Shown one piece after another: positions 45,767 to 57,389 of a DNA stretch of 64,000 bases; the first letter of the stretch is position 1; every line of letters starts with the position of its first letter. Under the pieces are notes generated by a model. That model worked only from the letters and a program-made list of their open reading frames with translations, did not search any database and was not told the DNA's origin. Source of the stretch: Codonopsis lanceolata (taxonomy: Eukaryota > Streptophyta > Magnoliopsida > Asterales > Campanulaceae); assembly GCA_013146195.2 (NCBI GenBank), contig CM028381.1:53940099-54004098 (forward strand), given 5' to 3'. The position numbers were made by a program, and so were the translations under genes.

Positions 45767-47398
45767 TTATTGAGAGGAGTGAACCTGGGCTTTTGAAGCC
45801 GCCCTAGTGACACGGACATTTGCGGTCGAAAATTTAACTTTCCTTGCCTTCTTGATCAAGTCATTGCAATACTTTACAAAAGACTCATGAAGATGGGCAT
45901 TATCAATATCACAATCTGTAAAACATCTCGTCGCATCATCATCATCCTCCTCATAAATACCACCAGTAGAATGCGCTTTGCCGTTACTTCGCGGAACATT
46001 ATAAAGTAATTCATTCCAAAGAGGACCCAGGTTATCAACATGTTGATTTTTGGGGCTATCCCTATGATGAATCCGACTAGTATCCTCCTTAGCCCCATTG
46101 CTCACTTTGTCTAGATTCACCCTTGCCATAACCAGGTGACATACGCCTCCAAGTCCACCAAGGCGCTAAAAAGAATTACGTAAGTTAACCACATTCGCTT
46201 TTTTTGGATATGATGTCGCACCCGTATCCATTCCTTTACCCTTCAGCCCTACCTTGGATTGTTGGTTAGTGAGCGGTTCCTCCACCAAATCAATCTGTTC
46301 GGCCTCCAAAGGAACTCCCCTATCATCCTTGGACATAGAAGATGATGGCATACTCTTATCGTGACTCTTAGAAACTGGAACCCATTGAGTCGAAGTATTA
46401 GACAAAGATGAAGGATTAGTCATTGTAACATTAGTTGTTGGCTGGCCCGTAGCAACATTAACCTCAGGTTTGCTGGATCTAACTTGGGTGTTGCTCCTAC
46501 CTACCCCATGAACATTCTTAGAAATAGGAACTTTCCAGCTTGAGCGTGGTTTTATCAAGCTGGAGTTGGCGCCCTGCCTTGCTTTCCTGGCGATCCTTTG
46601 TATGTCCCAAGAGGCCACACCCAAAGCAAAAATGATATTGCCTTGAATTCCAAAGTTTGCGAATCCATGTTCCTTGGATGTACCAATCCAAAATCACGAA
46701 GGTAACGATTGAGAAACATCTACTTCAACACAAATGCGTGCAAACAACAGGTGCGGACAATGCCAAGGTTTTATCATACGCTGCGAGAAAGCGCCTGAGA
46801 GTTCCCAATGCATTGCGAAGCGAGGGGTTGAAATAAGTTAACGGCAAGTGATGCGATCTAACCCAAGCGACCAATCGGGTATTATCCTTCGACGAAAAGC
46901 AAAGTCCGGTGACCATCGAAAGGAGCGATACATACAAGGCGCATCATATGCGACTCCTTAGACAAGGCTAACACCAAGTCCTCTGCTGAGGATAAACGAA
47001 CCATAATATGGCGTGGGTCCAAGAGACCTACGGTGAAGGGGCCATTAAGCTTCCATGACTTCGCTATGTTATCCTGAATAGCATAGACAGAGGGCCTGCC
47101 AGCAGAAAACTTAAGAATTATTGTGTTTGCAAACTACTTATCGGAGGCTTCAATTTCCAAAGGCGAGAAAAGACAACCAGGTTCGCCATTGAAAAGTGAT
47201 GTTTGTCTTGGCACTAGCGGAATAGCTTGTAGCACAGGTGCCCCGTTACCCACAAAAGTTTTTTGAATTGTTCACCACATTAGCATAGGAGGCAGCCTGT
47301 GGCATAGCATCATGTCGTGGAGGAACATTGCTGGAGCACCGGGGATGCAATCCGGAACCATTGGGAGAGACATCAGGGGCTGCTGCCGTAGCAGCCAT
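45767..47398 (-). pseudogene. LINE ORF1, copy 2, frameshifted
   Basis: The Met at 47398 corresponds to 31148 in copy 1. Frameshifts near 47335, 47260, 46930, 46800, 46650, 46550 and 46160 split it into the visible pieces 46937-46725, 46624-46166 and 46129-45767. The zinc knuckle keeps its first Cys (CFGCGLLGHTKDR around 46600-46640, in a frame different from its neighbours), but the last Cys is lost to a small deletion. Its stop lies 8 bp before the ORF2 Met at 45758. Many 1-3 bp differences cluster here (46550-46950) compared with the far milder divergence elsewhere in the element. Confidence 0.85.
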
Positions 47399-47440
47399 GA
47401 AGAGGAAAAACCCTAGATGGCCAAAACCATAGAGAGAGAA

Positions 47441-50106
47441 ATATCTTGTTTTCTACCTTATGGCAGCTATCTGAACTTGCCGTTGAACAAATGGTTAATG
47501 GCGTTGATAACCAGAAGTTGTGCTATCATTCCAACTTTGTAATTATTCAAGTAAAAACACTTCAGCACCTGAAGTCTAGTTGTTCTATTTATATATTTCT
47601 AATTTTATCAGTTATTGTAGAGAACCATAGTATGATCGATTTCACTCAATGATTAGACGGTCAAACATGCCAAGACTTCACTCGCGTGTTTGGGGCTTGT
47701 GAAGAATCTGTTATATTCTATTTTGAAGAGTATTCTCTTTCCAAGACTTTTCCACTATTTTATCTCCTAGAAACTTGGCCAAAAAACACACAAGTTACCA
47801 AGTTGTCTAGTGTCTATATATTACGGTAGTGGAGTGTATGACAATGTGTTCATGGTTAGTCTGAGAATTTCCAAAGTGTTTCTCTCGGTGTGGGAGATTT
47901 GTCATGTGATCGGTGATACTATGCGATTTGGAAGTAAAGAGTGATGATGTTTACTTGGACTCGGTTCGATCTTGATTTGTCTTTGGGATTCCGTCTAAAA
48001 GGCGAGTCTTGTTTGAGAGAAATCAAAAGCGAAAGGACTCTTTTTATGGGAGAAGTGATTACATTTGCATAAATGTTTTGTATCTGTTGTAATTTGTACT
48101 TGCTTGCGAGTAAATACAAGAAGATCTTCTCCCACTATCGGTCCACATGTACCCCCTCCCAAAAAAAGTAAGAGAATCAAACAACTAGAGAAGAATGGAG
48201 CGATTAACTCGCAAATTCAAAGAGAGTAACCGATTTTACGCCATGGCGAAGCAAGCAGTGGACAATGGACATGTTAACACGTCCATCGAACCAACCGCGC
48301 GATTACCAAACGAGAGTTTGAGATCATCGTCACCCTACCCAAAGGTGCAGTGTATAAACACCAGCTCTTTTCTCTCTCTCTCTCTCTCTCTTTCTCTCAA
48401 GGAAGTTACTAACGGATTCTTGGGACATGGTACTGATGCGGTTTAAATTCCAACATATGGTCTGTCTTTGAACGAAAAACTGCTTTCATTGAGAGAGAAC
48501 TAGATGGTGTGCCCTATATGGTTGGAAAGATATACGAGTATAGTTTATGGGGAAAAAAACGGTTTGTCGTTTCGAGCTTTGAGGTGTGAAAATGAATTTT
48601 GATTACACTATGCAAGCTGCCAGCGAGTTTCTGCAGCTGCTTCATCTTCTGTTGATTTTTCTTCTCGGTTTCTTCTCCTACACACAGCTAGGGTTTTTCA
48701 CCTTTGAATAATCATACAAGTTCAGATTATCCTCTTAGTTTTGGATAAATTCTTTGTATTTGATTTTCAAACTCATGACTTTTCATATTTCTCAATTCAT
48801 GTATCTTTGTGCGAAACGAAGGGAGCAATTGATAAAAAACTCATCTCACTTGCATATTGTACACTCAAACCTTATGCGGGAAGAAATACTAATTAAGAAG
48901 TCATGTAGACTAGTATTATTGATTCAATTAATGGTTATGCCCACAAATTATGTTAAAAAAGAATAAAAACATGTAGACTAGTATTATTGATTCTTGTACT
49001 CATCAAATACTAGTAGTGAACACTTATTTTCATCATAATTATGCGAGAGAAGAAATTAATGCAGAATTGGTTGATTTGGACTACTTGGATTATGTTTTAT
49101 CAATTTTGGAACATTTTCATAATCTTTGACAAACCAATAACAAAACTAAGATTTCCAGGGAAGAACAAACATAAATGGATCTACTCCTCTATAAGCAATC
49201 ATATGTATGGATAATTTCTTACCTCTAGTTCCATCAAGCTTCACTTAAGCACATCTGTCACTGTAATTAATCAAACAAACACAGACACAAGATTATGGCT
49301 GCATAAAGGTCTACCAATTTGGTCATAGTCATGGTCATGTCCATGGCTCTATTCTAGTAGGCTGCAAATGCAGGGAAGATGGATAGACTAGTCCTTTCTG
49401 ATTCTTGCTCTAATAAAGGATGGTGCATCCCTCTAATAAGCACTTTGATCTATAGCAACCAATGTTTGGTAAAATTGCTAAATACTGAAGCTGCAGTTGT
49501 ACCCATCATCTATAGAAAGGTTCATTGTGTGAAAACCGTGGCATGAAATTTGTGATTAAGGGGAATCTTGATTGGGTGGCTGTATTGGTGTACAATGTAG
49601 GAAGAAGCCGGTGATGTTCATGATGCCAAGATTAAAGGCTCGTCGAACACGAATTGGATTTAGTTGTCAAAAGATTGGGGCCGGATCGGCAAACTAGAGT
49701 GAGCTAGTGGCGAGTTTGTCGTTTCGAGTTACTACAAGCAACGATAGAAATGGTGTAATCGATAATCTAATCTTCTTGAATGGAAATTCAGCCATGCCTA
49801 TGAGGAGAAACAGTTTAATTAAACCCTACATCCTAAGCCCACATTATTGATCCCATTAATTTATTCTTTATGTGATTTAACTAAATTACTGCAGGGCAAG
49901 TAGTTCTATGTTGTCCTGTAGTTTACAATAATTGCGATTACGCTACCTTTTTGAAACATTCACAACAGAAAAACTAGATTTGTAGGGAGCAGTAAAGGTA
50001 AAACTAGATTTAAGTAAGCATAGATTATCTCGCCAAACTTTCAGAAATCTAAAGGCATCAAGCTGAATTTCTAGGAAATTGACACAAATGGGATTAAACA
50101 TAAGCA
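47441..50106. other. unassigned stretch, no supported gene
   Basis: The first 700 bp (47441-48150) has LTR-like character (TATATATTACGG near 47815, many short promoter- and terminator-like AT blocks) but no matching end was found. A (TC)n run lies at 48363-48393. A 23-bp sequence ATGTAGACTAGTATTATTGATTC occurs at 48902 and 48970. The frame 48195-48446 starts with a plausible Met but matches nothing I know and ends in a repeat-encoded SLSLSL tract. Nothing else is recognisable. Confidence 0.4.
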
Positions 50107-50530
50107 GGTACTACATCGGGCAAACCCACTTGGAATTAAACAATTCTACATACAATTAAATAATTCAATTAAAGAATCTTACATGCAATTAAATAATCCA
50201 AAATCTGTAATCAACAGAAAAAGTCTATAATCACCCACTTGGAATTAAACAATTCTACATATAATTAAATAATGCAATTAAACACATCTTGATTTGAAAT
50301 TTACCTTTGATTACCCCAAGTGAACCCTCAAGAGAAACCCACACTCAAATACAGTAAAAATAAACGTAAAAATAAACCCAGAGAAACATCGTTCCACAAT
50401 TTGGGTGTTTGAGAGAGAAAGAGAGATGGACGTGCGGTGTATTCATATGTTGTGTCCATGGGGATATGTGTGTGTCAGTGAGAGAGATGTAAGGGAGGGA
50501 GGAGGGATGGAAAGGAGGAGAGGGAGGGAA
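50107..50530 (+). repeat. dispersed repeat, copy 2 (partner at 8884-9430)
   Basis: Begins CTACATCGGGCAAACCCACT and follows the same order of blocks as the first copy, including CACAATTTGGGTGTTTGAGAGAGAAAGAGAGATGG and a GGGAGGGAGGAGGG purine tract. The first 70 bp of the unit (CCCACTTGGAATTAAACAATTCTACAT) is partly repeated again at 50235-50275, an internal duplication that copy 1 lacks. Unlike copy 1, it is followed by microsatellites and not by a CACTA terminus. Confidence 0.75.
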
Positions 50531-50538
50531 AAGCATGG

Positions 50539-50540
<2 letters not shown>

Positions 50541-50634
<94 letters not shown>
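50541..50634. repeat. (AC)n(AT)n compound microsatellite
   Basis: About 26 AC units followed by about 20 AT units. Frames through it encode poly-Thr-His, Val-Cys or Tyr-Ile and are artefacts. Confidence 0.97.
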
Positions 50635-50636
<2 letters not shown>

Positions 50637-50639
50637 ATT

Positions 50640-51089
50640 ACATTTCGAAAACTTTATGGTTCTGCAGGCAATTAATCCACTATTTGAGCCAATCAAACAG
50701 TTATGTGTGTTTGAAAGCTATAGATGGAGGAAGATACAAGAATGCCATCAGAACATGTGTTAATGAAAGATACTTGGCATAGTTATTCAAGTCAACATCC
50801 ACTGCTGAGAGTCCCATTTGATCTTCTTGATCGATAAATGAGACCTTGGGAGGTGAAGTGAATAATAATGTGAAAAGGGCTTGATAAGCTAGGGCCGGTA
50901 ATCCATAGATTTTGGCGGATCAAAGTACAACGAAGCATTCGCCTTTGATCATATTTGTAATCTGTAATAACAGAGAACATAGATAAAAATGTCTGAGCCG
51001 ACCTTTCTTTTTTTGTTTCATCTTTGTGCAAGAGGCAACTAAGTCATTGATCATGGAAAATCATCTAACATCTCCATTTATTCTTTTTG
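50640..51089. other. unassigned stretch
   Basis: A short frame ending KAIDGGRYKNAIRTCVNERYLA and a stop at 50780 looks gene-like in composition but I do not recognise it. No other signal is seen. Confidence 0.3.
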
Positions 51090-51560
51090 GGAAATAACAA
51101 GAAAACAGAGCAATTGAAACGGAAAATTCTGTTGCAAAAAATGAAAATCCGTTACAATTAGACGATTGAAACGAAAAAAGTTTGTTGCAAATTCCGTTTG
51201 GAAAACCCTCGTTGCAAATTTTGTGCAACCGAATGTATTCCGTTGCATGATATTGCAATCGGCGTTACAATTTCAAATTTTTCGGTTGCAAATGTGTTTC
51301 TAAGGGTAGTTAACGTCTGTTGCAAATAGCAACTAATTTTTTCTGTTGCATTCTTGCAACAAACTTTTTCCGTTGCATTCTTGGAACAGACTTTTATTTG
51401 TTGCATTTGTGCAACAGATTTTTTTCGTTGTATTTTTTGTTGCATTTTTGTAACATACTTTTTCGTTGCATTTTTTGTTGCATTCTTGTAACAGACTTTT
51501 TCGTTGCATTTTTTATTACATTTTTGCAACGGACTTTTTCGTTGCATTTTTGCAATATAT
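51090..51560 (-). repeat. GTTGC-rich irregular array (subterminal-type repeat of a DNA transposon)
   Basis: At least twenty GTTGCA(A/T)/TTGCAAC motifs in both orientations are spaced about 15-30 bp apart, with the recurrent phrase TTTTTCGTTGCATTTTT. On the minus strand this reads as a repeated (K)NATKK frame, which is repeat-encoded. Dense short inverted motifs of this kind typify subterminal regions of CACTA elements. No CACTA-type terminus is visible beside it. Confidence 0.6.
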
Positions 51561-51748
51561 ATATATATTATCGTACCTGATTGAACATTTCATATTTCAC
51601 ATTTTACAAAAAAAAATTAAATCTAAAATCAAACATTTAAAACAACTCAAGTTTAAGCATTTCATTCAAAAGTCATTGTCGATGTGTCTGATTACATGAA
51701 AGTGTAGAGAATGTTAAGAGTCTCCAAGTGATTAACAAAAGGCATTGT

Positions 51749-51952
51749 CTAACTGTCAAAATACACAGACGTTGGTGGAGGTTGTTGGGCTCTAAGTGAC
51801 CGAATTTCCTCTTGCATTAGCTTGAAATCAGTTTTGATTTTCTCCATTTCCGCAGCATTGTCATCTTGTATTTGTTTTTGAATATCATCCCTCACTTGTT
51901 GTACTCTTTCACAAGGAAACTTGACACCATCGTCATGCGGAGGAACTACCAA
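51749..51952 (-). pseudogene. CACTA transposase-like coiled-coil C-terminal fragment
   Basis: A 67-residue frame with RVQQVRDDIQKQIQDDNAAE and MEKIKTDFKLMQEEIRSLRAQQPPP and a short tail before the stop. This Gln/Glu coiled coil followed by Pro-rich end resembles the C-terminus of plant En/Spm-type proteins and parallels the piece at 1073-1405. It lies directly upstream (in transcription terms) of the GTTGC array, as expected for the 3' end of such an element. No core domain is present. Confidence 0.45.
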
Positions 51953-52059
51953 CCTGAAAGGAAATTATATTATCTTACTATGACAGAGAAGGAAGGAAGA
52001 GTCACAGAGGTGAGAAACATATCAATAATATTATTATTCCAATTGTTTCATTACATATG

Positions 52060-53632
52060 CTGATGCGTATGCGAAAGCTTGAATTAACAAATTTGTTCCA
52101 GTTTTTTTGGCAGCCCTATGGCTGAACCAAACCCTCCAAAACAGCCCAAAAACAGCCACAAAAAACTCACGAATTAAACTCACACATGAAGATTACTTAC
52201 GGGATGGAAATTATGATAGTTTATTCTGAAAATTCAAACTAAAAACTAAACTGTCCAAGGTAAATTCAAACAGCAACACGCTGTCCCGAAGTCACTCAAA
52301 CAGCCCCAAAACGAAACTAAAAACAAATAGATACTCAAAAATGTCATGTACTCAGATGGATAGTTTATTTTATGATTGAACTTGTTCCCTGTCATAAGAA
52401 TTCACAAAATACTTGTAAATGTAGTGGACGAAAGTTATGCTTAAGTTCCACATGGCTGAGAAACAAATATATGGAAAGACACTACAGAAACTCATGAAGT
52501 ATGTAACTTCTTAAAACAACTTTCTTTATTTCTATTTTCCTTTATGTGTGTGTGTGTGTTCAATTACATAGCAAGTTGATGGCAAGCTGATGATGTACTG
52601 TTTGTATGGTTCAATTACAGTAAGTAGTTGATGGCAAGCTGAATGTTTACTATACTGGATTAGCATACACCTCCCCAAGCTGTTGCAAGTGCTCTAAGTA
52701 ATGTCATTCCGGTTTGACATTTATCATGGCACTTCGTTGGGGTACCAGCTCAATCAGTCTCCTACAAGATACTTGCCTATATTTACCTTTCCAGTTACCA
52801 AAAGTGCAGCTAAATGCTTCAATTAGTTCATGATTGACATGTCGGTTAGATTTAGTGCAGGATGGAGAGAGTGAGCATAGGGACTGCAAGAGGGCAAGCA
52901 GATTTCATCCATATTGTCAAACAAACTCCTAGAGACTAGTGATTGAGATAGCAGATTTCGAAAATTATCTCCTTCCACGTGATGCAGCCTATGTACACTA
53001 GCAGTATACTCGATCAAAAGAACCTACCACACACAAAAACTAGCCACAAACTCTACGAAAGAATTATCCAAAGACAACAGTGACTTTGTCTACCAAATAC
53101 ACTTATCAAGCCAAATCTGAAAACTGATTCAACACCACCATTAGGATACTTAGACTAGATGCTCGTTATATTTATGAAGAAACCCTTCAAACCGTTTATT
53201 GAAGGTTTAGTGTCCGTATCAGCAATTCCTTAAATAAAAAAGTGCTAGTTTTTGCATCCAGAGGTGCAATTGCCCATCCTGAACTATATGTGGCTCTGTC
53301 ACTGCTTCACACGTCTTTTCACTCCTAGTGATGTTAACAGTCTTCCATGTCCAAATTACTTATCATCAAATTTATGTATTAGTGATTTGATTATATTATA
53401 CTTAGATTATCATTAGGAAAACTAATTCAACACCACAACTGTAGTACATATAACATCTACAAACTAAAAGAAGCTGTAAAACTCCTACCACACAAGATGG
53501 AAAAAAGTACGCATTAACAGCGTGAAAGCAAATATACCAACCTAGGTTTAGGCAAGTTTTTAAGATAACTAGAAGAAACTAAAAAAAATGATTGCAGAAA
53601 AAAAATATGAACATTCTTAGTTGATTAAATAC
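52060..53632. other. unassigned stretch with possible decayed exons
   Basis: At 52700-53020 on the minus strand, two overlapping frames (SVHRLHHVEGDNFRNLLSQS and VNHELIEAFSCTFGNWKGKY) read like one protein with a 1-bp shift after LFDNMDEICLPS. A GTGGTAG acceptor-like site lies near 53025. I do not recognise the family. Nothing else is seen. Confidence 0.3.
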
Positions 53633-53682
53633 CTAAGCAATGAAGATATTCCAAGCCAATTACAACCTCAGCTGCATAAAAC
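53633..53682 (-). pseudogene. single phototropin kinase-domain exon
   Basis: On the minus strand a 50-bp exon bounded by TTCTCCAG and GTATTT splice sites encodes FYAAEVVIGLEYLHCLG. This is the helix-E region just ahead of the catalytic YRDLKPEN loop in AGC-VIII kinases, and the wording (AEVVIGLEYLHCLG) is that of phototropins, the blue-light receptor kinases at the plasma membrane. No neighbouring exon (catalytic loop or LOV domain) was found within 1 kb on either side. Another AGC kinase such as D6PK is less likely because those read LLALEYLHM. Confidence 0.6.
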
Positions 53683-56264
53683 CTGGAGAAAATAGGGCAT
53701 TAGTCGAATGTACTGAATTACTTAAGCTTTGATATCATGTTAAATCACACCAACTCACGCAGAAATTTGAGTTGTTAGAGCGAGACCCAACAATGAATAA
53801 AAAAGTGTTGTATCTGTTGTATCCTTGAAATTGAACTTTATGTTGTATCTGTTTTCAAACTGATTGAAAGCTTCTCTGAAAACTTCAGAACCCAATTTTG
53901 TATCCATGTCAGAAATCCAAACCTGGTATTATTTGCCAACTTCTTCCAATTTACCCTAACATTTCTACGTCACTGTCTGGTATCACTGCTGTTAAAGATA
54001 GTCCAAGACAAGAAGAAAGAGGAATGAATGGTGTTCATGCAAAAAGTTCAAATCCACAAGTATTGAGCTCTTACTTTGGAACAGACAAAATCTCTGATAA
54101 CATAACAAGCCCTGTACCTCAATTATGAAGATACTAGGTTAACCTCACCCATCCAACATCTAACATTGAATTATACCCATGAAACTCAAGTATTGTAATT
54201 ATTTACTATGCACCGTGTTACCAATAAATTCACCAAATGCTCCACACAACTTCAAACTTTAACGAATTTGCATATTCTAAAACTAGACACTTTAAACTAT
54301 AATTTAGCACTTTGAATCACCTAATTAGGGTCTCTATTCATCATGTTTTGACCATTCAAATCCCAGGTTACTAACCAGGATTTCTGCTAACAGTTTCACA
54401 AACGCAGCGGTGGTTCAAGACCCACTTAAGCTACTTACCGACCTCAGAATTTTATGAAAATTTACAGGTAACTACGTAACACATATAAGTACAACATACC
54501 AAAAATTTAGCCCATTTTCATGCACATATTTACTAAAGAATTTTTCAGAAAATGGTCCAAAGCAGGGTCTGCACTTGATTACATGAGTGGTACCTACAGA
54601 TGATATTATTAACAGCAAGATGGAATATAAATGCTACTTGAATATACAAACAGCAAGATGGAATATTAATGCTACTTGAATAGCTACTAGAATAATAATG
54701 CTACAAGTAGAACTATTACCATACTTCATGACCACAGTTTATGAGTTAGATACAAACAACATGACGGAAGAATGTAAATTATTTGCACGTGTGAAAGGAA
54801 AGAACACAGAGCAACATCAGAGCTGGTCACGAAGGCTAAATCTGTATGGATTTAGTAATTAATTACAATTAAATTAAAGCTCTATCTTATACCATTGAGC
54901 ACTTATTCCTGAGCCAAACCATATCAATCTAGAATTTCTAAGTCAATATGACATGAACAAGCATAGTTGAACAACAGTTACATCACTACCAAAAGATTTC
55001 ATGACCGCAATCAAAGGAAAGAACACAAGAGCAAGAATTTTAATAGCAGGTCTGAAGGCATGAAGCTCATTTTGTCATTTATAAATGTCGTGGGAAATAT
55101 TTTGAGCAACAATCCAATGTGACCCTCCCGTGGAAGGAGTTCCCCGAAGTTATTAAGAAACAAAAAAACTTTTTGAGCAACAAGAAGCATATCACCAAAG
55201 AAGAATTTGGACATGATGTTGACCAATCATAAGAACACAAATTGGAATTAATCTGCAGAGGACTCTGGCCTTTGTCAAGGGACGGCTAAATGTTCCATGC
55301 CCAATGCAAGATCATCAATGTAACTACACTCACTCTTCTCCTTATATTAATAAATATTAGTTAAATTTATGAAACTTAGCCAGTCTTGGTCAGTAAAAGA
55401 TGAGTGAACTTAGCCAAGATTCCATTCTAGAGGATTCATGCTCTTATGAGACCTGCAGTTGCTAATGAAACCCAAACACACATCCAAAATATTTAGGAGG
55501 AAGCTGCAAGAAACTGTTATGCGAGTCCTCTCTCTCACTTTTCGGGTTTGCTTTCCTCAAATCACCATTACCCCTCAGCCTTTGTCCAAGAGCGGCTAAA
55601 GCTCCCTCCCTTCCTCACCCACCATTTGGTCCCCCTCCCTCTTCCTCTCTCCACTACCCCCTCTTCTTTTTAGGTGGATAAGGTACTAAAATACCAAGTA
55701 TGCTTAGATTTTACCCATCAATTTAAGAATTTGGTATTGTGCTTCAGTAAAAAAACATGGATGCACACCAACATGAGAAGTCACTTAGATACACTACATG
55801 ATACTTGGTATGTACTTGGCAGTTTGTATTTGGATGTGTGCTTAAGTTCAAAAACCAATCGCGGCCGCAAGGTAGGATGTAAGAGTAAGTGCAAAGCTTG
55901 GAATAAGTAGTGTTACAAGCATCATCAACTAAAAAAAAGAGTAAAATGAGCTTCATGCCTTGGACTAAGTTTAATTTCACTAAAACGAAAAGTTCTTTTT
56001 GTAAGAAAGTCTAAGATCACCTGAATCAATTTTCCATGTGCAAAAGATGCACTATAAATGACATTGACTGAACTTCAATCCACTTCTTCAAAGTCAAAAT
56101 GGCCTCCTTGTAATGAAGTCATTCCACACACTATAATACAGTTTCAAGTTTATTCTTTCACATTAATTGCGACTTTAACCCTATCACTATATCCCCCAAT
56201 TGTTTGTTTGTGATGGCTTATGGTTGAATAACAAACTTACCTACTCCATTTTTTTTAGAATATA
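53683..56264. other. unassigned stretch
   Basis: A frame at 53898-54128 has gene-like composition (SSNPQVLSSYFGTDKISDN) but no known family. A 37-bp tandem pair (ACAGCAAGATGGAATAT) occurs at 54613 and 54650. A 19-bp sequence AAAATGAGCTTCATGCCTT occurs on the minus strand near 55050 and on the plus strand near 55944. Short phrases GCCTTTGTC...GCGGCTAAA occur near 55270 and 55580. No supported gene. Confidence 0.3.
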
Positions 56265-56266
56265 TA

Positions 56267-56450
56267 CTCCCTCCGTTTCGAGCAAAGAGCCGTTTGAAAT
56301 TCAAACTTTTTAAGAAAAATGACAATTTAGTAGTCTATTAGTAATAAAATAACACTTTTATGCCTTAATTTTTGAAAATGGACTCTTTAAGTGAAAAACA
56401 TCCCAAAATGAAATAGTAGATTTTTTGCTTGGAAGTCGAAACGGAGGGAA
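56267..56450. mobile_element. Stowaway MITE (Tc1/mariner type)
   Basis: 184 bp bounded by CTCCCTCCGTTTCG and its inverted form CGAAACGGAGGGAA, flanked by TA at 56265-56266 and 56451-56452. The terminal sequence and TA target are diagnostic of Stowaway. No coding capacity. Confidence 0.93.
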
Positions 56451-57035
56451 TATTAATCTACTTGAGTTCCACTTGATATAAAGTTTATTTGAGATAGGTT
56501 CGGGAACAAACCAAGTCAAGTTTGAATATTAGTTCAAGTTCACTAATGTTATTGAACAAGTTTGAACATTTGAAGTACTTGATTCATTTTCACCCCTATG
56601 AGGCCCGTTCTAAATATTTTTGTTTCAGAACTATGGTTAGAAATGAAAGATAATTATGATTTTTCTCTTACTAATATGTTTTGATTGACATAAAGAATAC
56701 AAAAATGTTTAATCTCAGACTTGGTTCCACGAGATAGTCTTTCCTGTCATAAACTTCTTTAAAACAAAATTATAAACAGAAAATTTGTACAAATTAAAAA
56801 AAAAAATACTCTACTGGTTAATTTAATAAGGCCATGGTACAAAGTCAACACTAAACCCCAAAATAAATAAGCACACCGCCATTCCTCCCAGCATTGCAAA
56901 CTATCACAGTTACATATTAGTTTGTATAAACATTATCAACCCTTCTTCTCACCATACACCTTGGACGAAGGTGAGTAAAAAGGATTGAAGAAATGGGTGA
57001 CATTGAAGGCTCTCTAATAGTAGCTTAATCAAGCT

Positions 57036-57326
57036 TCACTTATGGTACAGGTACTATACTACTGTCTCTCAAGAGTGTTTGGCAGAATACCACCCAATTG
57101 GGTTGGTGATCCATGTGCAGACGGTTGGGATGGAATTGGGTGCACCAACTCATGTGTAACCTCCATGTCGGTCCCTTCTCCCTGTGTTTCATCTTGAAAT
57201 GGTTGCACACAATCTCTAAATTATATGTAGTTGACCTTATTACCTGTAATTACAGAACATTATCGACCACGCGTTTGACTGGTGGTCTCACCGAGACATT
57301 CAGCTATTAACTGAATTGCAGACTTT
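57036..57326 (+). pseudogene. LRR receptor-like kinase N-terminal fragment (HPCA1/At5g49760-like), chimera part 1
   Basis: Exon piece 1 (about 57080-57160) encodes IPPNWVGDPCADGWDGIGCT and VTSM, the capped N-terminal LRR motif (W..TPPNWVG.DPC...W.GI.C) of LRR-VIII-type receptor kinases such as HPCA1. Piece 2 begins after a TTACAG acceptor at about 57255 and encodes LTGGLT, a 1-bp shift, then IQLLTELQTL, the first LRR following that cap. It ends at a GTACGT donor-like site (57327). The signal peptide, the remaining LRRs, transmembrane and kinase parts are absent. A frameshift and loss of the Arg in NSRVTSI (Cys here) show decay. The intron between the two pieces is kept, so copying was at DNA level. 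It is joined 63 bp ahead of NRT2 exon 2. Confidence 0.7.
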
Positions 57327-57389
57327 GTACGTTTCATGTGCATCGTCGTTTTGTTCTTGTATAATCATTTTAACTGTTATCTTTTCCAG

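Larger units (their letters stand above)
41539..47440 (-). mobile_element. LINE (plant L1 type), copy 2, near full length
   Basis: Same family and orientation as 25250-31237. The poly(A) tail is the T-rich run 41539-41561 (with one C). It is preceded by TTTTGCTAGTGATTTC, the target-site sequence whose partner lies at the 5' side of copy 1. The 5' end is at about 47440, where similarity to copy 1 stops after AGAGAGAGAAA. ORF1 is broken by several frameshifts, but the second half of ORF2 is better preserved than in copy 1. Confidence 0.92.

Noticed and set aside
49340..49470. Minus-strand phrase GMHHPLLEQESERTS that recalls a MutS-type 'HPLL' motif
   Set aside because: Too short, with a stop nearby and no supporting neighbouring motif.
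50345..50782. Frames through the AC/AT microsatellite, including a 125-residue one
   Set aside because: Poly-Thr-His, Tyr-Ile and Val-Cys runs come from the dinucleotide repeat. Only the last 25 residues look gene-like and are not identifiable.
51158..51580. 129-residue Asn/Lys/Cys repeat frame and its plus-strand counterpart
   Set aside because: Wholly explained by the GTTGC repeat array.
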